A stretch of DNA of 64,000 nt, taken from assembly GCF_000189635.1 (NCBI RefSeq), contig NW_002476180.1:166940-230939 (forward strand), in the 5' to 3' direction. The position numbers were made by a program, and so were the translations under genes. Below the pieces are notes generated by a model that searched no databases, had not been told where the DNA came from, and saw only the letters and a program-made list of their open reading frames with translations. Below are positions 11,179-25,200 of this stretch, piece by piece (within the stretch, counting starts at the first letter, position 1; each line of letters opens with the position of its first letter). Origin of the DNA: Tetrahymena thermophila SB210. Its lineage: Eukaryota > Ciliophora > Oligohymenophorea > Hymenostomatida > Tetrahymenidae.

Positions 11179-13740
11179 ATGCCTCCTAAAAGAGCTACTA
11201 GATCTTAATCTGCAGCAGCAGCAACTAAAGGTAAATAGGCTGCTACAAAAACTACAAAAAAAGATGCCAAGATTGAGGATAAAAAAGTGACTAGAGGAAG
11301 AAAAGCAGCCACTAAATCTCCTTCTCCTTCCCCTTCACCTAAAAAAACCCAAAAAGGTAAACCTGCAGCAGCTTCTAAATCTAAATCTAAAGATACTAAA
11401 GTCGCAACAGTAGATAAGAAAAACACAAAAGCAGCTTAGAAAACTACTTAAAAAACAAAGTAAGCAAAAACAGCACCAGCACCTTCTCCCAAAAAAACCA
11501 ATAAAAGAAAAGCTAAGAGTGTATCTCCCTCCCCAGATACAAAGGCCTAAACTAAAAAGAGTCCTGTCAAAAAAGTCAAAGATGTACCCAAAAAAGATGA
11601 ATCTGAAGATGAGAAAAAAACTGTTAAATAGATCGTTAAAGGTATTTAATTGATATTAAATAATTAACATAAAAATAATCATTATATTACTGGTATCATT
11701 TATATTTAATACTTAAATATTTTTTATAAAGGTAAATGTGCAGTTGATTAGTATGTACCAAATTCAACACAATACACAGTTCTATAAGAAGGAAACTAAA
11801 TTTACAATCTTACTTTGAATCAATCAAATGTTGATGCAAACAATAACAAATTCTATCTTGGATAGGTGCTTGTTAAAGATGGAACTAGTATAAATCCTAT
11901 TTTTTTAAAAAAAATATATTAAATTTATTTCTATAAAAAGATCAATACTCCGTTTTCTTTAGATGGGGAAGAGTTGGTGTTCCAGGACAATAAAGCATTA
12001 AAGTTTGTTCAAGTAAATTTGAAGCTATTAGCGAATTCTAAAAAAAGAAAAGCGATAAAATTAAAGGAGGTTATACTGAAATTTTCATCAAATATGGTGA
12101 AGATGATGAAGATGAAAAGCCAAAGAGTAATTTTAATAGAATTAATTAATTAATTTATTTATTTATTTTTAAAAATGTGTTGAAATTAGAAAAATAAACT
12201 ACTTAACCTACAAAGAGAAAAGATTGTACTTTATCTGCTGCAGTTCAAACCTTGATAAACGACATTTTTGATATGAAAATGATTGAGAGTACAATTAAAG
12301 AAATAGGTTATGATTCTAAAAAGATGCCTTTAGGTAAACTTGACGATAAAACAATTAAATAAGCTTACACTGTTCTCAAAGATGTAACTAGAAATTAAAA
12401 ACACTTAAAATTTAAATTTAAAATACCTTTTATGTGATATTAAATAGCTTTTAGATGCTGTAAAAAATAATAAAGTTAGTGATTATGGTCGTTATTCTAG
12501 TTAATTCTACTCCCTTATTCCTCATGATTTTGGTTTCTAAAAAATGAGTAACTTCATTTTAAAAACTGAGGAATAAGTGCGTAAGAAGCTTTCAATGCTT
12601 TAAGATTTATCTGACTTAAAAATTGCAACTCAATTACTTAAAGAATCAGATTCAGATGACTCAATCTTAGATTAAAACTATAAAAAATTAAATGCAGAAA
12701 TAAAAGAAGTCACAGATGTAAACATTTAAATTATTTTAGTTAAAAGAAATTGAGATAAAAATATCTTATCATTTTTAATGTTTGTTTTAAGCTTTAAAAA
12801 AATAAATTCTAATATCTTCAAATTTGAGAAAAGTTTAATGAAGAAAATATACAACTAAGCAAGCATAATTAAATTCATAGGTTTTGATTTAAAATAAAAT
12901 AAAAAACATTTTGAGATCTAATAGATTAAAATATTAATTTATTAAGTTAGTTAATTAGTTGGTTACACTTAGAAATCATTTATTTTTTTTTGATTAAGTT
13001 AGAATTCAAGTGATAAAGCATTATTTATTTTTAATAATTTAATAGAAAAAGACATTAGACATTATTAAGAATTATGTTAATCAAGGCAAAGGACATTATA
13101 GCCCTAAGATTTTAGAAATATTTTCAGTAAAAAGAAAAGGCGAGCAAGAACGTTACTCAAAAAATATTGGAAACGATACACTCTTATGGCATGGGTCCCG
13201 TATTTCAAACTTTGTTGGTATATTATCTTAAGGTCTTCGTATTGCTCCTCCTGAGGCTCCTGTTACTGGTATAAATTAATAATTAAATAGATAAAATATC
13301 CAATATGAATTGATTTTTTTTAATTTTAGGTTATAATTATGGTAAGGGTATTTACCTTGCAGATTAATTTACTAAATCTTGTGATTATTGTGCAGGTAAT
13401 AGTGATGGTATCCATTACATCATGCTCATAAAGGCTGCTCTAGGAACTCCTAACAAAATAGAAAAAACTGATTATAATGCTAATAATCTTCCTAAAGGAA
13501 CTCATTCTTGCTGGGGTTGGGGTACTCATGGTCCTGAAGAATTCATAACATTTAATGGAGTTAAAGTACCTAAAGGCTAGGAAGTTAGAACTAAATCTAA
13601 GGTAAATAATTTTAAAAATTACTATTTTATTCATTTGTTTCTATTTAATTTATTAGCACTATATGAAATATAACGAGTTTATCATTTATGATATTGCTTA
13701 AGCTCAAATAGATTATCTAATTAGATTTAAAAAGTACTGA
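11179..13740 (+). CDS. Poly(ADP-ribose) polymerase, PARP1/2-like
   Basis: Nuclear enzyme that uses NAD+ to build ADP-ribose chains on proteins, mostly in response to DNA damage. Eight exons (11179-11641, 11732-11887, 11941-12126, 12190-12383, 12448-12717, 13046-13268, 13330-13601, 13657-13740) give 615 residues in perfect frame. Order: a ~150-residue Lys/Ala/Ser/Pro-rich basic tail with SPSPSPSPKK-type motifs, like linker-histone tails; a WGR domain (RWGRVGVPGQ, W at ~215); the helical regulatory domain (KMPLGKLDDKTIKQAYTVL); and the ADP-ribosyltransferase domain. The H-Y-E triad is intact: H472 in LLWHGSR, Y506 in GKGIYLAD, E595 in KYNEFIIYD. This predicts a true polymer-forming enzyme. It has no PARP1-type zinc fingers or BRCT, so it is closest to PARP2 or PARP3 in layout. 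Confidence 0.95.
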
Positions 13741-14330
13741 GTTAGTTTAAAGTTATTATAAGCCATATTTCTTATGAAAATTTATTTGATAGTTTGTTTG
13801 AATATTTATTTTATGCCTTGTATTGTATTTTTATTGAAATAAATTAATTGGTAACTTGATTTTTATTAAATTTTTTTTTAAAATATTTTTGATTATTCTC
13901 AAATAGATTATCTAATTATATTTAAAAAGTACTGACTTAGCTTTTAAAAATAGTTTAAAGCTATTCCATGCTTCATATGAAATCTAATTAGTTTGTTTTT
14001 TCATTTGATTGAATATTTATTTTTTGCCTTGTATTGTTTTTTTATTGAAATAAATAAATTGGTAACTTAATTTTTATTCAATTGTCTTAAAATATTTTTT
14101 TTTATATTTTTGATTATTCTCAAATAGATTATCAAATTAGATTTAAAAAGAAAAAGTACTGACTTACTTTTAAAAATAGTTTAAAGTTATTCCATGTTTC
14201 TTATAATATCTTATTAGTTTGTTTGTTTGAATATTTATTTTATGCCTTTTATTGTGTTTTTAGTAAAATACTTAATTTTTATTCAATTGTTTTAAAATAT
14301 TTTTTTTATTTTTATTTTATATTTTTGATT
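13703..14330 (+). repeat. Three ~200-bp repeats built on the PARP 3' end
   Basis: The segment coding the last PARP residues (QIDYLI.FKKY and its TGA) starts at 13703 and recurs at 13898 and 14119, spaced 195 and 221 bp. Each copy carries the same downstream block, with 'TTTAAAGTTATT', 'GAATATTTATTTT.TGCCTT' and 'TTGGTAACTT' elements. The later copies hold a base change or a small insertion, and the third ends more degenerate. Only the first copy is joined to the PARP frame. Confidence 0.8.
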
Positions 14331-14389
14331 ACTTCTTGCAAATAAAAATTTGCAATAAGTATTTTAATAATTGATTAAAAAAAATATAG

Positions 14390-14959
14390 AAGATATATTC
14401 TTAATTCATAAAAGAAATAGAAGCCAAACAAGCATTTCTAAACTAGACAAAAGCATAAATAAAATTAATGGATAAAACTTACATCATAAATTAAATCAGT
14501 AAGATTAATTAAAGCATAGAAGAGCTAGAAAAAGCCCAAATGTTTGTGAAGAAAACGATCCCGATTTTCGAAGAGTAATAAAATGATGGGTTCACTACAC
14601 CAAAGAGCAAAAAGAGTACTTATTCATATTTAGGGAGCGATTATTAAACAAGTATTTCAGGAGATAATTTCAGCAATTACTAATAAAGCATAGGACTTAC
14701 AAAGGACGATGAATTCCCAGAGCATATGTATGAAAGCCCGAAATAAACTACCAGCTTAAAATTTAAATTTATAAACAACACTTATATTTACTTTGATGAA
14801 GAAGAAATAGAATAGTAGAATAAACTTAAGAGCTAACAATAATAGAATAAAAAAAACTTCAATAGTAATTTATACTAAAATATTTTCCATAAACAATAGC
14901 CTGATGAAAATGATTTGAGAGTTATTCTAGGCCTTCCTATATTTGAAAAAGAAGATTGA
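14390..14959 (+). CDS. Small coiled-coil orphan, first exon unresolved
   Basis: An open ciliate-code frame ends at TGA 14957-14959. The first in-frame ATG is 14468 (163 residues from there), but the frame and its charged coiled-coil character (KEIEAKQAFLNQTKAQIKL) extend upstream to a TGA at 14372. An AG at 14388-14389 is in phase, so this may be the second exon of a gene whose short first exon lies in the repeats upstream. Downstream parts include QSIEELEKAQMF, a polar TPKSKKSTYSYLG stretch and an acidic run. No known domain was seen. Confidence 0.5.
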
Positions 14960-16219
14960 GGAATTTTATATTAAATTTTTTGGTCACCTTAATAGCATTG
15001 CTATAAAATAGAATACACACAAAATATAATAAAAATTATTTGTAAATAAAAAATATAATAACAACCTGTAAAATAAACTCTAACTTATTGAATTTGACAA
15101 AATAAATACAGACTAAAATAGATTTGAAAAGAAGCATTTGCTTATATATTATAAATTATTACCTTCATATGTCTATATACCATTTATTTGTTTTATATAT
15201 TTATAATATAAAGTTATTTTGTATCAAAAATATGTTATTTAATATATACCTCTTGTTAATCACCAATAAAAATTAATATTTTCAAAAGCTATAAATCTTA
15301 TTTCAATAAAATAAAGTAAATTATTATAACAAATAAACTAAAAATAATTATTGTAATAATTAGCTTAATTTAATTGTAAAATATATTAATCTACATTTCA
15401 TTGTAAGAATTATACTCAAATAGCTTATTTCTTAAAAACATAATTATTTAATTTATTATATAAATTTAAAAAACAAATCTAAAAAATAAGGTAGGTTATG
15501 TTACTTACTTACATTAATTTAGAATACTTTAATATTTTTAAATTAAATTAGTTAATAATGAATTAAAATAATGAAAAAATTCATTTATATATTTATATAA
15601 GGATTGCTGAAAATAAATGGGATACTTGAAATTTTTAATAGAAAAATAAAATAAAAAAAAACATTACTATTAAAAATAAAACTTCCAAAAGTTAATATTT
15701 TATTTTTTCATATCTCTATTAAAAAATTTATTTAATTTATAAATGATAAAAAGAATTAATAATAAATTATAAAAAAATAGATGTTAAAAAGATAAAGTTT
15801 TTTTACATGAATTTATATAATAATTTTACAAAATAAATAAAAAGTTTATAAAAAAAAGTTTATTCATATATTTAGGGTTTATTTTTCAATAGTATTCAAT
15901 AAATTAATATTTTATTTTTTCATTATATAAGTTAAAATTTATTTTTAAATATAAATAAATATAAAAAAACTTAAAAATAAATAATAAAGAAAGTTATACA
16001 AGAATTAAGAGCATTTAATTACAATTAATAAAATAAATCAATAATATTTTATTAAAATTTTATTTTTTCAAATATTTAATTAAAATTTTTAAATATGAAT
16101 AAATAATACAAAGATTTCAAAAAAATATTAAAATGAAATTTATTGAAAAAGTGTTTGTTTTTTTTGTTAACTTGTTTAAATATTCCACTTAATTTAATTA
16201 AGCTGTTCAATTTCAATCA
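14960..16219. other. Intergenic, convergent, with degenerate repeats
   Basis: 1.26 kb between two genes that converge. It is almost pure A/T. Three weak copies of a block beginning 'AATATTTTATTTTTTCA' sit near 15690, 15905 and 16060, each followed by a 'TTAAAATTT' run and 'AAATAAATA'. In DNA this AT-rich the similarity is suggestive only. Confidence 0.45.
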
Positions 16220-19200
16220 TCAAGCAATACCAAAGCTTTCATTTCCATCTAAAATTGCTTAGAAAAGCTTCTTTTGCAAAATTTCTTTATCTTCATATTG
16301 AGGTAAATCGAGCTGATTGAAGCTTTTAGTTTTTTAATTTAAATAAATTTAAATTTTAAGATGAATAATAAATATTACCATGTATGAGCCACAGGCAAGT
16401 TTTGAGTATCGAAAATTTTACTAATTGTGAAACCCATATCTTTATATCCACCCAAAGGAATTTTATATGAGCCAGATAAAAAGAATAAGAATTTTCTTTT
16501 CATTTTATCATCAAATGTCATAAGAATTTCCCAAAACCATTAAATCAATGTACTAATTTCACTGTATCCTCCTTAATAAGTTGTATTTGCTCTTAATTCC
16601 TTAACTAAAATATTTATTCATTTAATCTATATTCTATCTTTAAAAAAAATTACAATCAATTTCTTATGCTCCTGCAATCTTAGTGCCAAGTTCCATCCAA
16701 TCAACTAGGTACAATTCAGATTTAGGGAATATACTGAAAAATCCTTCCAAGAAAGATTGAATTTGAGGCTAAATTTATTAGATCATTACATAATTAATCA
16801 ATTTATCTACATAATCTTTCTTATTTTAATCAGTAACATCAATATTTTTACCACCATTAATTAATTCAATTGTTTTTTTGTTGCCTATCTCTTCGAATTC
16901 ATATCTATTAATAAGATTTAATTATTTAATTAAGTAACATTTTGTGAAAAAATAAATTTTACATAAATGTTAGACATAAATCTTCAACAGGGTTTTCTAA
17001 TATCCAAAGGAGATTCTTAGTTAATTCTGGCTCAATATCATCTAAATCACTTATTTTTAATGGCTATCCAGTTAAATGCTTTAAAATAAATTTAGGGAAA
17101 TCTACTCCAACCAAATAACCTTCTAAGACGCTCTAGTTAAATAAAAAATTTAAAAATGTGATTATTTTTTATTAATTTATTTATTTGAATTTTACTTTTG
17201 CAATTATTTGACCTGAGAATTTGAATAAAGTTATATGATCCGGAACTAAGTATGAAGTAGTTGATGGGTAAACAATATATTTGTTAGAAGAAACTCTAAA
17301 AAGACCTTTGCGAGGGTCAAAAAGCTCCTTAGAAATACAAGAATACCATTCCCTTGTTAACCCACTTTGATCTATGCCATCTTCTTTACGGAACTTCACC
17401 TCAAATTACTTTTAAATAAGCTAGTGGGGCTTTTATCTCATAATAGTTTTAAAGGTATCTTCGAAGACACACTTTCTATCTACCTTTAGTGTTATAATTT
17501 CCATAGTACAATCTTATTCTTTTTAAGCCCTTTTAACAGCCTTTTAATGAATTGCATATAATCTTGTATCTAAATCTAAAGATCTAAGATTTTAAGGATC
17601 TTTAGAAACTACTCTTATATATTTTTGGAATAACTAATTGTCCATACCAACAAAAAGCTTTATAATTTAGCAAAATCCTTATTCCAAAATTCTCTTAAAT
17701 TCATCTACTTTCAAAATTTTATCTTCTTCTTCATTTACAATTTCAATCAATTTGTTTTAACTAATTAAAAATAAATAATCAATATTAATAAAAATTATAT
17801 AAAAAAACAAAAAAAAGGATGTGTTTTCATCAATAAAAATAATATTTAATTTAAATTTAAAAATATACTTGATAGCTTCAAACTTGGCAGAAGATTGCTG
17901 CTTTGAACTAATTCTTGCTAGCTCAGGTAAAGAATCAGATTGCTCAACATCTGATAATTGTAGGGCTACTAATGTATCAATGTCGTAATAAGGATGTAAC
18001 ATATACATAAGCTTAACAATTGGAATAAAAGACTAGAAAATTTATTATAATTCTCCATTTTCGTCATTATCTAAAACCGATGTTGACCCAGATTGTTTAA
18101 TTCCAATTATATTTGAATGTAAATATTATAATTATCTGAGGATATGAGTAAATAATTTCATTAAATTTTGATTATTTAAAACTTCTTGAAGCTTGATCAT
18201 TTCTGCTTTTTAGTCGCTTTTTTCAATTTTTTTAACTCGTTTGAAGTATAAACGCATTAAAGTTCTTAAATTGGCTGCAAAACTCTTAAAACTCTATAAA
18301 TGTAAAAAATATGTATTAAAAATATTTTCTTAATCTGTTTTAAATTTACTTCGTAAATTGGATTGAATTCTGTATCTGAAAAAATTTCATAAAGATGACT
18401 TAAAGCAAACTTTTTAGAGTTAGGGTCTTACTGTTGAAGTATTCTTTGAACATCACTAATACCTTTATTCATTAAATCTATTACATCTTGAATTAAAAAT
18501 TTAGACTAGCTTTCTATGAATTATTCTAGAATTGTAATAGTATATTTAGAGTGGCTGTTAAGTCCTTTTTTGAGGAAAGAATACAAAAAGCTTTTTGTGT
18601 TGAAATGGAGATTTTCAAAATAATAGTAGTGCAATATATTGTCTATATCAACTAAAAATATTTATACAAAGTTTAATATTTAAAAAGTGATTTAATAAAT
18701 AATATTAATTAATTACTTTATCTGATAACAGGGCTATAAATAGTGATTTGAGATTGACTTGGAGTGTCTTAAACTGATTTTCCTAAATCTATGTGGGTTG
18801 ATTTTATAAATTTAGATATTTAATTTAAGACTTAAATTTGCTTCTTATTTTCATAAATATCTACATATTTAAATTTATCTCCAAAGAGCATGATCAAAGT
18901 TTACAAGCCGCTCATTTGTTAATAATTTGTTATTTTTTTGAGTTTTTTAATTACAGATAGTTAAGGAAGGTACTACCAATGACTTGCATCTAATGTAAAG
19001 TATGCCAACAATTCGTTTTATTAGTTAGTACAAAATGTATTTCTAAAAAATGACATAGAATTGTCATATAATAATAAATAATTTTTCAAAAATAGTTGCT
19101 TTTCTCCTAACTTAGCAAAAAACTCTAAATCTTTATCATTTTTAAGCTCTTCATATTTGTCCAACTAAGGATTTACCAGCAAGAAGAATAAAGCATCCAT

Positions 19201-22200
19201 TAACTGTGGTCCATGAACAGGATTCAATAACTCATTACTTATAATTTGACTAAATGAACCAAAATAGAAGGATTAAATGATATTTTCAATAGCTTTTTCA
19301 TCATAATAAACAAGATTTTCCATATATAATTTAATTAAATTTTCTTGATTAGGTGATGAAATGACAGGACTCCATTGTCTATCATTTAGGCTTTTGCTAT
19401 ATTTTTAATGAATATTTATTAAATGCTAATTAAATGTAATTTATTTATTTTACTTTTTATCAGAGTTTTCATCATGGTGATCGTCATCTTCATCGTCCAA
19501 GTGGCTATCCTATTAAGAGTGACTGCTCTCAGAATGATATCCTGATCCGTTTCCATATTGATTGTAGTAGCTATTTTCTTCATCTTCATCATACTCATCT
19601 TCATCTTCATCAAATTCATTCTCTTCCTCACTCATGTCTTCTTCAGAGCTACTAATGTGCAGTAAATTTCTTTCATCTTCATCTTCTTCCTCTTCTTCTT
19701 CGTCACCCCCATCTTCTAAGTTACTTTCTTCATCTTCGTCTAGTTCTTCATATTCATCGTCTTCATTATTATTATTATTATCATTTTTTTTTTCTTCGTC
19801 TTAAATTTTATCTGAAGTAAAGTCCTCAAAGGCGTTTCCAACTTGCGAAAGTTGGTTCTTATTTTTTTCGTCTTTTTAATTTTATTTTTTATTCTTCTTA
19901 TTTTTCTTTGTACTTACACCTTTCAATGAAATAAATTTAGGAAACTTGGTATGGAGATATCTTTTTAAATCATCTTCATCAAGCTATTTGACGATATCAA
20001 CAAAAATGGCTATCTTTTCCTTCTGGCGTCTTAAATCTCTCAAAAACTCAAATATCTACTATTTCATTGCTTCTTACTCTTTTTTATCAATATTATAATA
20101 TTTAGCAACATTCCATCTCTCCTTTAAGACAAGATATTTATTCCAGAATTCATTTTCTGTTTTAATCTTTTCTTCGTCTTCTTCTTCCTCTTCATCCTCT
20201 TATTAGTCATTTTCAGATAATGAAAAAGATATAACGTTTTACATTTTATACTCTTCTTCACCATCCTAATCTCTAGCTTCGTTATCTCTATAGCCATCAA
20301 TGGCAAAATCATCTATTTTACCTTCTTCATCATCTTAGTAATTATTATTTTCTTCCTCCTCTTAATTTTATATTTCTTCTATATCTTTAAGCTTTTTACC
20401 ACTTTACTATCCAAAATTTTCTTCTGTAATATTTGTTATTTTTTCCATAATTTAATTTATTAAACCGTCTTTGATTTTTGATAAATCTTTCTGGTTAGAT
20501 TCACTTGGCTTGATGCTATTATCATTTACTGTTTAATTTTCCAATTTTTAGTTATTTTCTTTTATCTTTTTTCCACTTTATTTCTTTTCTCCTTCATGGT
20601 CATAGTCACTAGAATCCTCATCATCTTCATCTTTTTATTTTGGTGATTCTTTTTTTTTATTTTATTAAAATTGATCATCTTATTCAACACTATTTTCACT
20701 TTCGTTATCGTTTTCATCATCTTCCCATTCATCTTCATCATTTTTATTATCATCTTTATCTTATTGAGATTTTGTTTCTTCTTTAATTTTATCATTTTTA
20801 AATCTATTTTTTTCTTGGCTATCCTCATCACTGTCATCACCTTCTTCGCTTTCCCATTCATCTTCACTTTGTTCCTTTTTCTCTTCTTTAGATTTTGATG
20901 ATTCTGGAGTCTTTTTTTAAACTTCAACTTTAGATTTAGATTCTTCTATCTTAGTTTTTTAATTATTTATCTCTTATTTAACAATTTAAGGAACCTCTTT
21001 CTAAGGTGACTACTTTTATTATTGATTCTATTAACTATTACTGTTGACTTATTAATGGTATTAAGTAAATGTTGAACAAGCAGACTCAATTAAATTTTCA
21101 AGCATTCCAAAATCTCTTTAAATAACTACATTCTTGTAATCAAATATCCTTTCTTTATCTTATCCTAGCGAGTTCATAAGAGCTTAGTATTCTTTGAAAA
21201 ATGAAGAATAAGCTTCTTTATTTTGTAGCAAACTACCTATGTGCTTACTCAAATTTTAAGATATAAATTTATTAGGTTCTTCTTGCGTATTACTTGCTTT
21301 AGTTAATTATTTTTGATAAACTAAATTATTAAAATAGTCTAAATTCCATCTTTAAGAATTAGTCAAAGAATAATTCTTGGAATTATCTGCTTCAAACTTA
21401 ATTTGTTATGCCAAATAATTAATAAGCAGTCTTTAATATTTCTTTTCCATAGGGAAAATTAGTTATGCAACTTCAATTAATTTTGCTTGTGAAATTTCTT
21501 ACTCAATCATTTCCTTTAATTTTTGAATTAAACAAGACTTGTATTGCTCTAAAAACTCTTGATCAATAGAAACTATTTCAAACACATTCTAAATAAAATT
21601 GCTTGCAGAATTGATGTTATATTCTACATTTAATGCTTAGCTAATAATTTCTGTCAAATTATCCTTAAATATAAAAATGACCTAAGGGAAGAGATTCACT
21701 AATATATGTAATAATCTAATATTAGTTTTTTCATTATCAATAATTATTTTCATTATTTGTATGCTTAATTCATTTTATTCAAAATACTTTTTATTCTTTA
21801 TCTCTTATATTAAATTCTTTAATTCTGAAAATTTTCTTTCTTTTTAAATCAATTCTCTTATTTGCTGAGTATTAACAGCTTCTTAATAATAGCTAGGAGC
21901 AAAGAAGTAGACTGAGTACTTTTCCAAAAATACTTTGTAAGAAATGATATTTTCAACTAAATATAAAAAAATTTTTAATTATTTTTGTAAATTCAAAGAA
22001 AATTAATATAAAAAAAAGTAAAAATTTTATTTTCAACATGAATTTAATGCTTAAAAAGAAAAGTCAAACTTAATTTAAACCAAAATAATTTTATTTTTGA
22101 AGAATAAAAAAATTACCTGGAGATTATTCTTTTATGTACCTGCTATCATTTTCCAAAATGAAATCGTCCATGTTATTATTTGATTGCTGAAGATTATTAA

Positions 22201-25200
22201 TGTAATTAATTTTATCTATAATAGCTATCTTACAAAGAATTGAATCAGAATAGAATTGCTCATTAGTTTTAAGAATATTGCATAAAATATAAAATATTGA
22301 ATCATATAGGTTATTGTGTTATTAGCACTAGCTTAGCAATTAAGAAATGATGTAAAGAATATCTCCAGAATTATGTAAATCAATAAACTAAGTTAAAAGC
22401 TGTAAATATGATGCAACAAAAGCAGGCTTAACATCAATATTTTTATCTTCAGATTGTTAAGATTTATCATTTGATTCATTTACTAATTTGCATAAATGAT
22501 TATATAAGGCTATACCTCTTTTAGAATATTTGAACTAGTTTTTACTAAATGCTTGCAATCTTTTCATTAAAATAGAGTTGCTAAAATATAGCTTATATAT
22601 ATTTAATGGTATATTCTTATTTACACTAAGGAGTAACTTTTAAAGAATTTATTCGACAAGACTTTCTTCTGTTTTCTCATCAAACTTATATTAAACTTGG
22701 TCAATAAAATATAGCAGCAATAGTTCAAATTTCAGTTAAGAAGATTATTCTTTTGAACATTCTTAATCTATATTTTGCTCATCAAATTCATAAGGTTCTA
22801 TTATATGTTACAAAGAAGAAACTATAGCTAAGATTAGCTCATTATTTTATTTTCTGTTTTGAATAGAATTGGGATGAGCTTATAAACTGATGGATTTCAA
22901 GAGAGATGCAAGTTAGTTTATTTCATACTAGTTTTCTTTTATTAAATCTTCTAGCTTCTCTATCAATTATTCTTGCATTTTTTATGCAAATTATTCTTTT
23001 TCAATAACCTCTAATTTAAGTATTTATTCCAAGTAGTCGAATTTACTGCATATTTTTTCAGATTTCTCATCAATTACTTTGATAATTTTATTTTCTAATT
23101 AAGATATTTCACCTAACTATAAATTTATTTTATCAATTTAAATATCATCATTGTTCATAAACTCATTCAATATGATCTAATCAGAAAATATGTTAGTGTA
23201 TTTTTATTAATACAGCTTAACATAACTCAAATGCTTTTTATTATGATCCTATTAGCTAACATCAGCACACTTTGAAACTAATTCTTAAAATGAAGGTAAA
23301 ATTTTTTCAAAATATTGCTAAATAATTTTATCGTTTTATGTTCTTGATAAACACTAGCACATAAGAATATATCTTTCATTTAAGTTTGAACCTACTTTTC
23401 CAGTTTTTTTATAAGTGAGTGAAGTGATTTAAAGTATTTTGTCTAATAAAACACTAAATTTAATAATATTCTCAGGTTTTTCAGAAACATTGTTTAACAT
23501 GCTCAGAGAAAATTATATTAAATCAAAAAATTTTTCTCTAACTAGAGGACTTTCATTTTAATTTAAAGACTTATCAGTGTCATTTAATTCATTATTTTTT
23601 ATGCTATTTAAATAGTGAGTGTTAATTTCCTTTTGTAATTGATTGAATGATTGTCCAAATTTGTTGAAGATGTTAATATTTTTAATATAAACTTAATCTA
23701 TCTTTTTAAGGAGTTGACTTTCTTGTTATTTGCTATCTTCAATCAAATTAAAGTTGTTATTTGAAAATTCATAAAAAACACTAATTATTATGTCAATTAA
23801 CAGAGTGAATACTTGAGAGTCTAACTTTAGATTTCTAGGTGAGTGAGCTATGTAGTTTAAATATACAATGGTTTGCTAACTAATATTATGAATTTTTTCT
23901 TCTTCATCACTACATAATTAATCTATAAATTTTTCTTTAGAATTTACTCTTAATAAATACTTACCAACTCTGTCAATTATATCTTTTTTATCTTAGAATA
24001 GATTTATGATATTTTACTAAATATTAAATGTTTAAACGATCTATTTCTAGTTCAGATTAATTCCACTAAAGTGATTTCCGATGAGATTTTTTTTAGTAAA
24101 GCATGTGATGAATTGGACAAATTGAAGAGAGTATTCATAATAAATTTTAAAGAGGTGGTGGTGAGTATTTTCTTCTTCACTTGCATAATTGCTTATTGAT
24201 GTTAAAAGACCTTTTGTATTGACCATCATTTTTTCGTACTTCAAATTATTCCAAAAAATAATTCTCTTATACAAGAAAGAATATTCTTAATCCACAATCT
24301 CCTTTAAATTTAACTCTCTAAAATACTTTTTGAGCATATTCTTTTCTTAAATAGCATTTTTTATTTAAAATTCTATTTGATTTTTTAATTCAATGATAGA
24401 GATATCGTATCCTTCTTTTTTCAGTTTAAGTTAAACTTGAGAGTTGCTATTATCAAATAATCTACAAAAATTATATTTTACAATCATTCTTGTGTAAATT
24501 CCTCTTAAGTTTTCATTTTAATTGAGAATTTTTTCTGTAAAGCAAGTTATGAAGTTATCAAAATAAGGATATACTTGAATTCCCTACTTTAAAAACAAGT
24601 CAATACATTATTCAAACTTTGCAACTTTATTTTCAACTTTCCAATTAAAATAATTTTCCATTTGCTCTATGTTTGAAGACTTGAAGCAAAGATTTAACAA
24701 TAAGCAGCTCACTGTGTTTTCTCCTTCTTCATTTCTTTTTTCAGCACAATACTAAACAAGATCTTCTATGTTAAAAAATAGATTATTCAAGTATTCTTCA
24801 TAGTTTTCTGAAGATATGTTCTCCTCTATTAATTTTAAGTATACTTTGATCATAAAAAAGAATTCATCTACAGATACTTCTCTTCTATTATTTTTATATC
24901 TAGTTTATTTTTAAGAAATATTAATTTAATGCTATTTTAATTTGGATCAAAATTTTACTTGCAGTGGAGCATAGTGTTTTTTCTCACATATTTAACAATT
25001 AATTCTACACATTTAATCTAAAGTTCAGATTGCATATCAAATCTGTAAAATTCTGGGAAGACTTAGCCTGAAAAAGCTAGATAAATTTCTAATATAGCTA
25101 CATCAAAAATCCATTCACTTCTAGCAAAGCTCATATATATTTATTTATGAAGATTTAGCAACTTTTGATGTAAATCTATTAAATTTTATCTTTAGATATT

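Noticed and set aside
11205-11426. Minus-strand ORF with hydrophobic and Gly/Glu runs
   Set aside because: Mirror of the Lys/Ala/Pro-rich PARP tail; composition is an artefact of the opposite strand.
20671-20898. Plus-strand ORF almost entirely I and F
   Set aside because: Complement of the Asp/Glu/Lys-rich tract of the HECT ligase.
24047-24274. Separate small minus-strand gene
   Set aside because: It is part of a HECT ligase exon; the frame continues on both sides once TAA/TAG are read as Gln.
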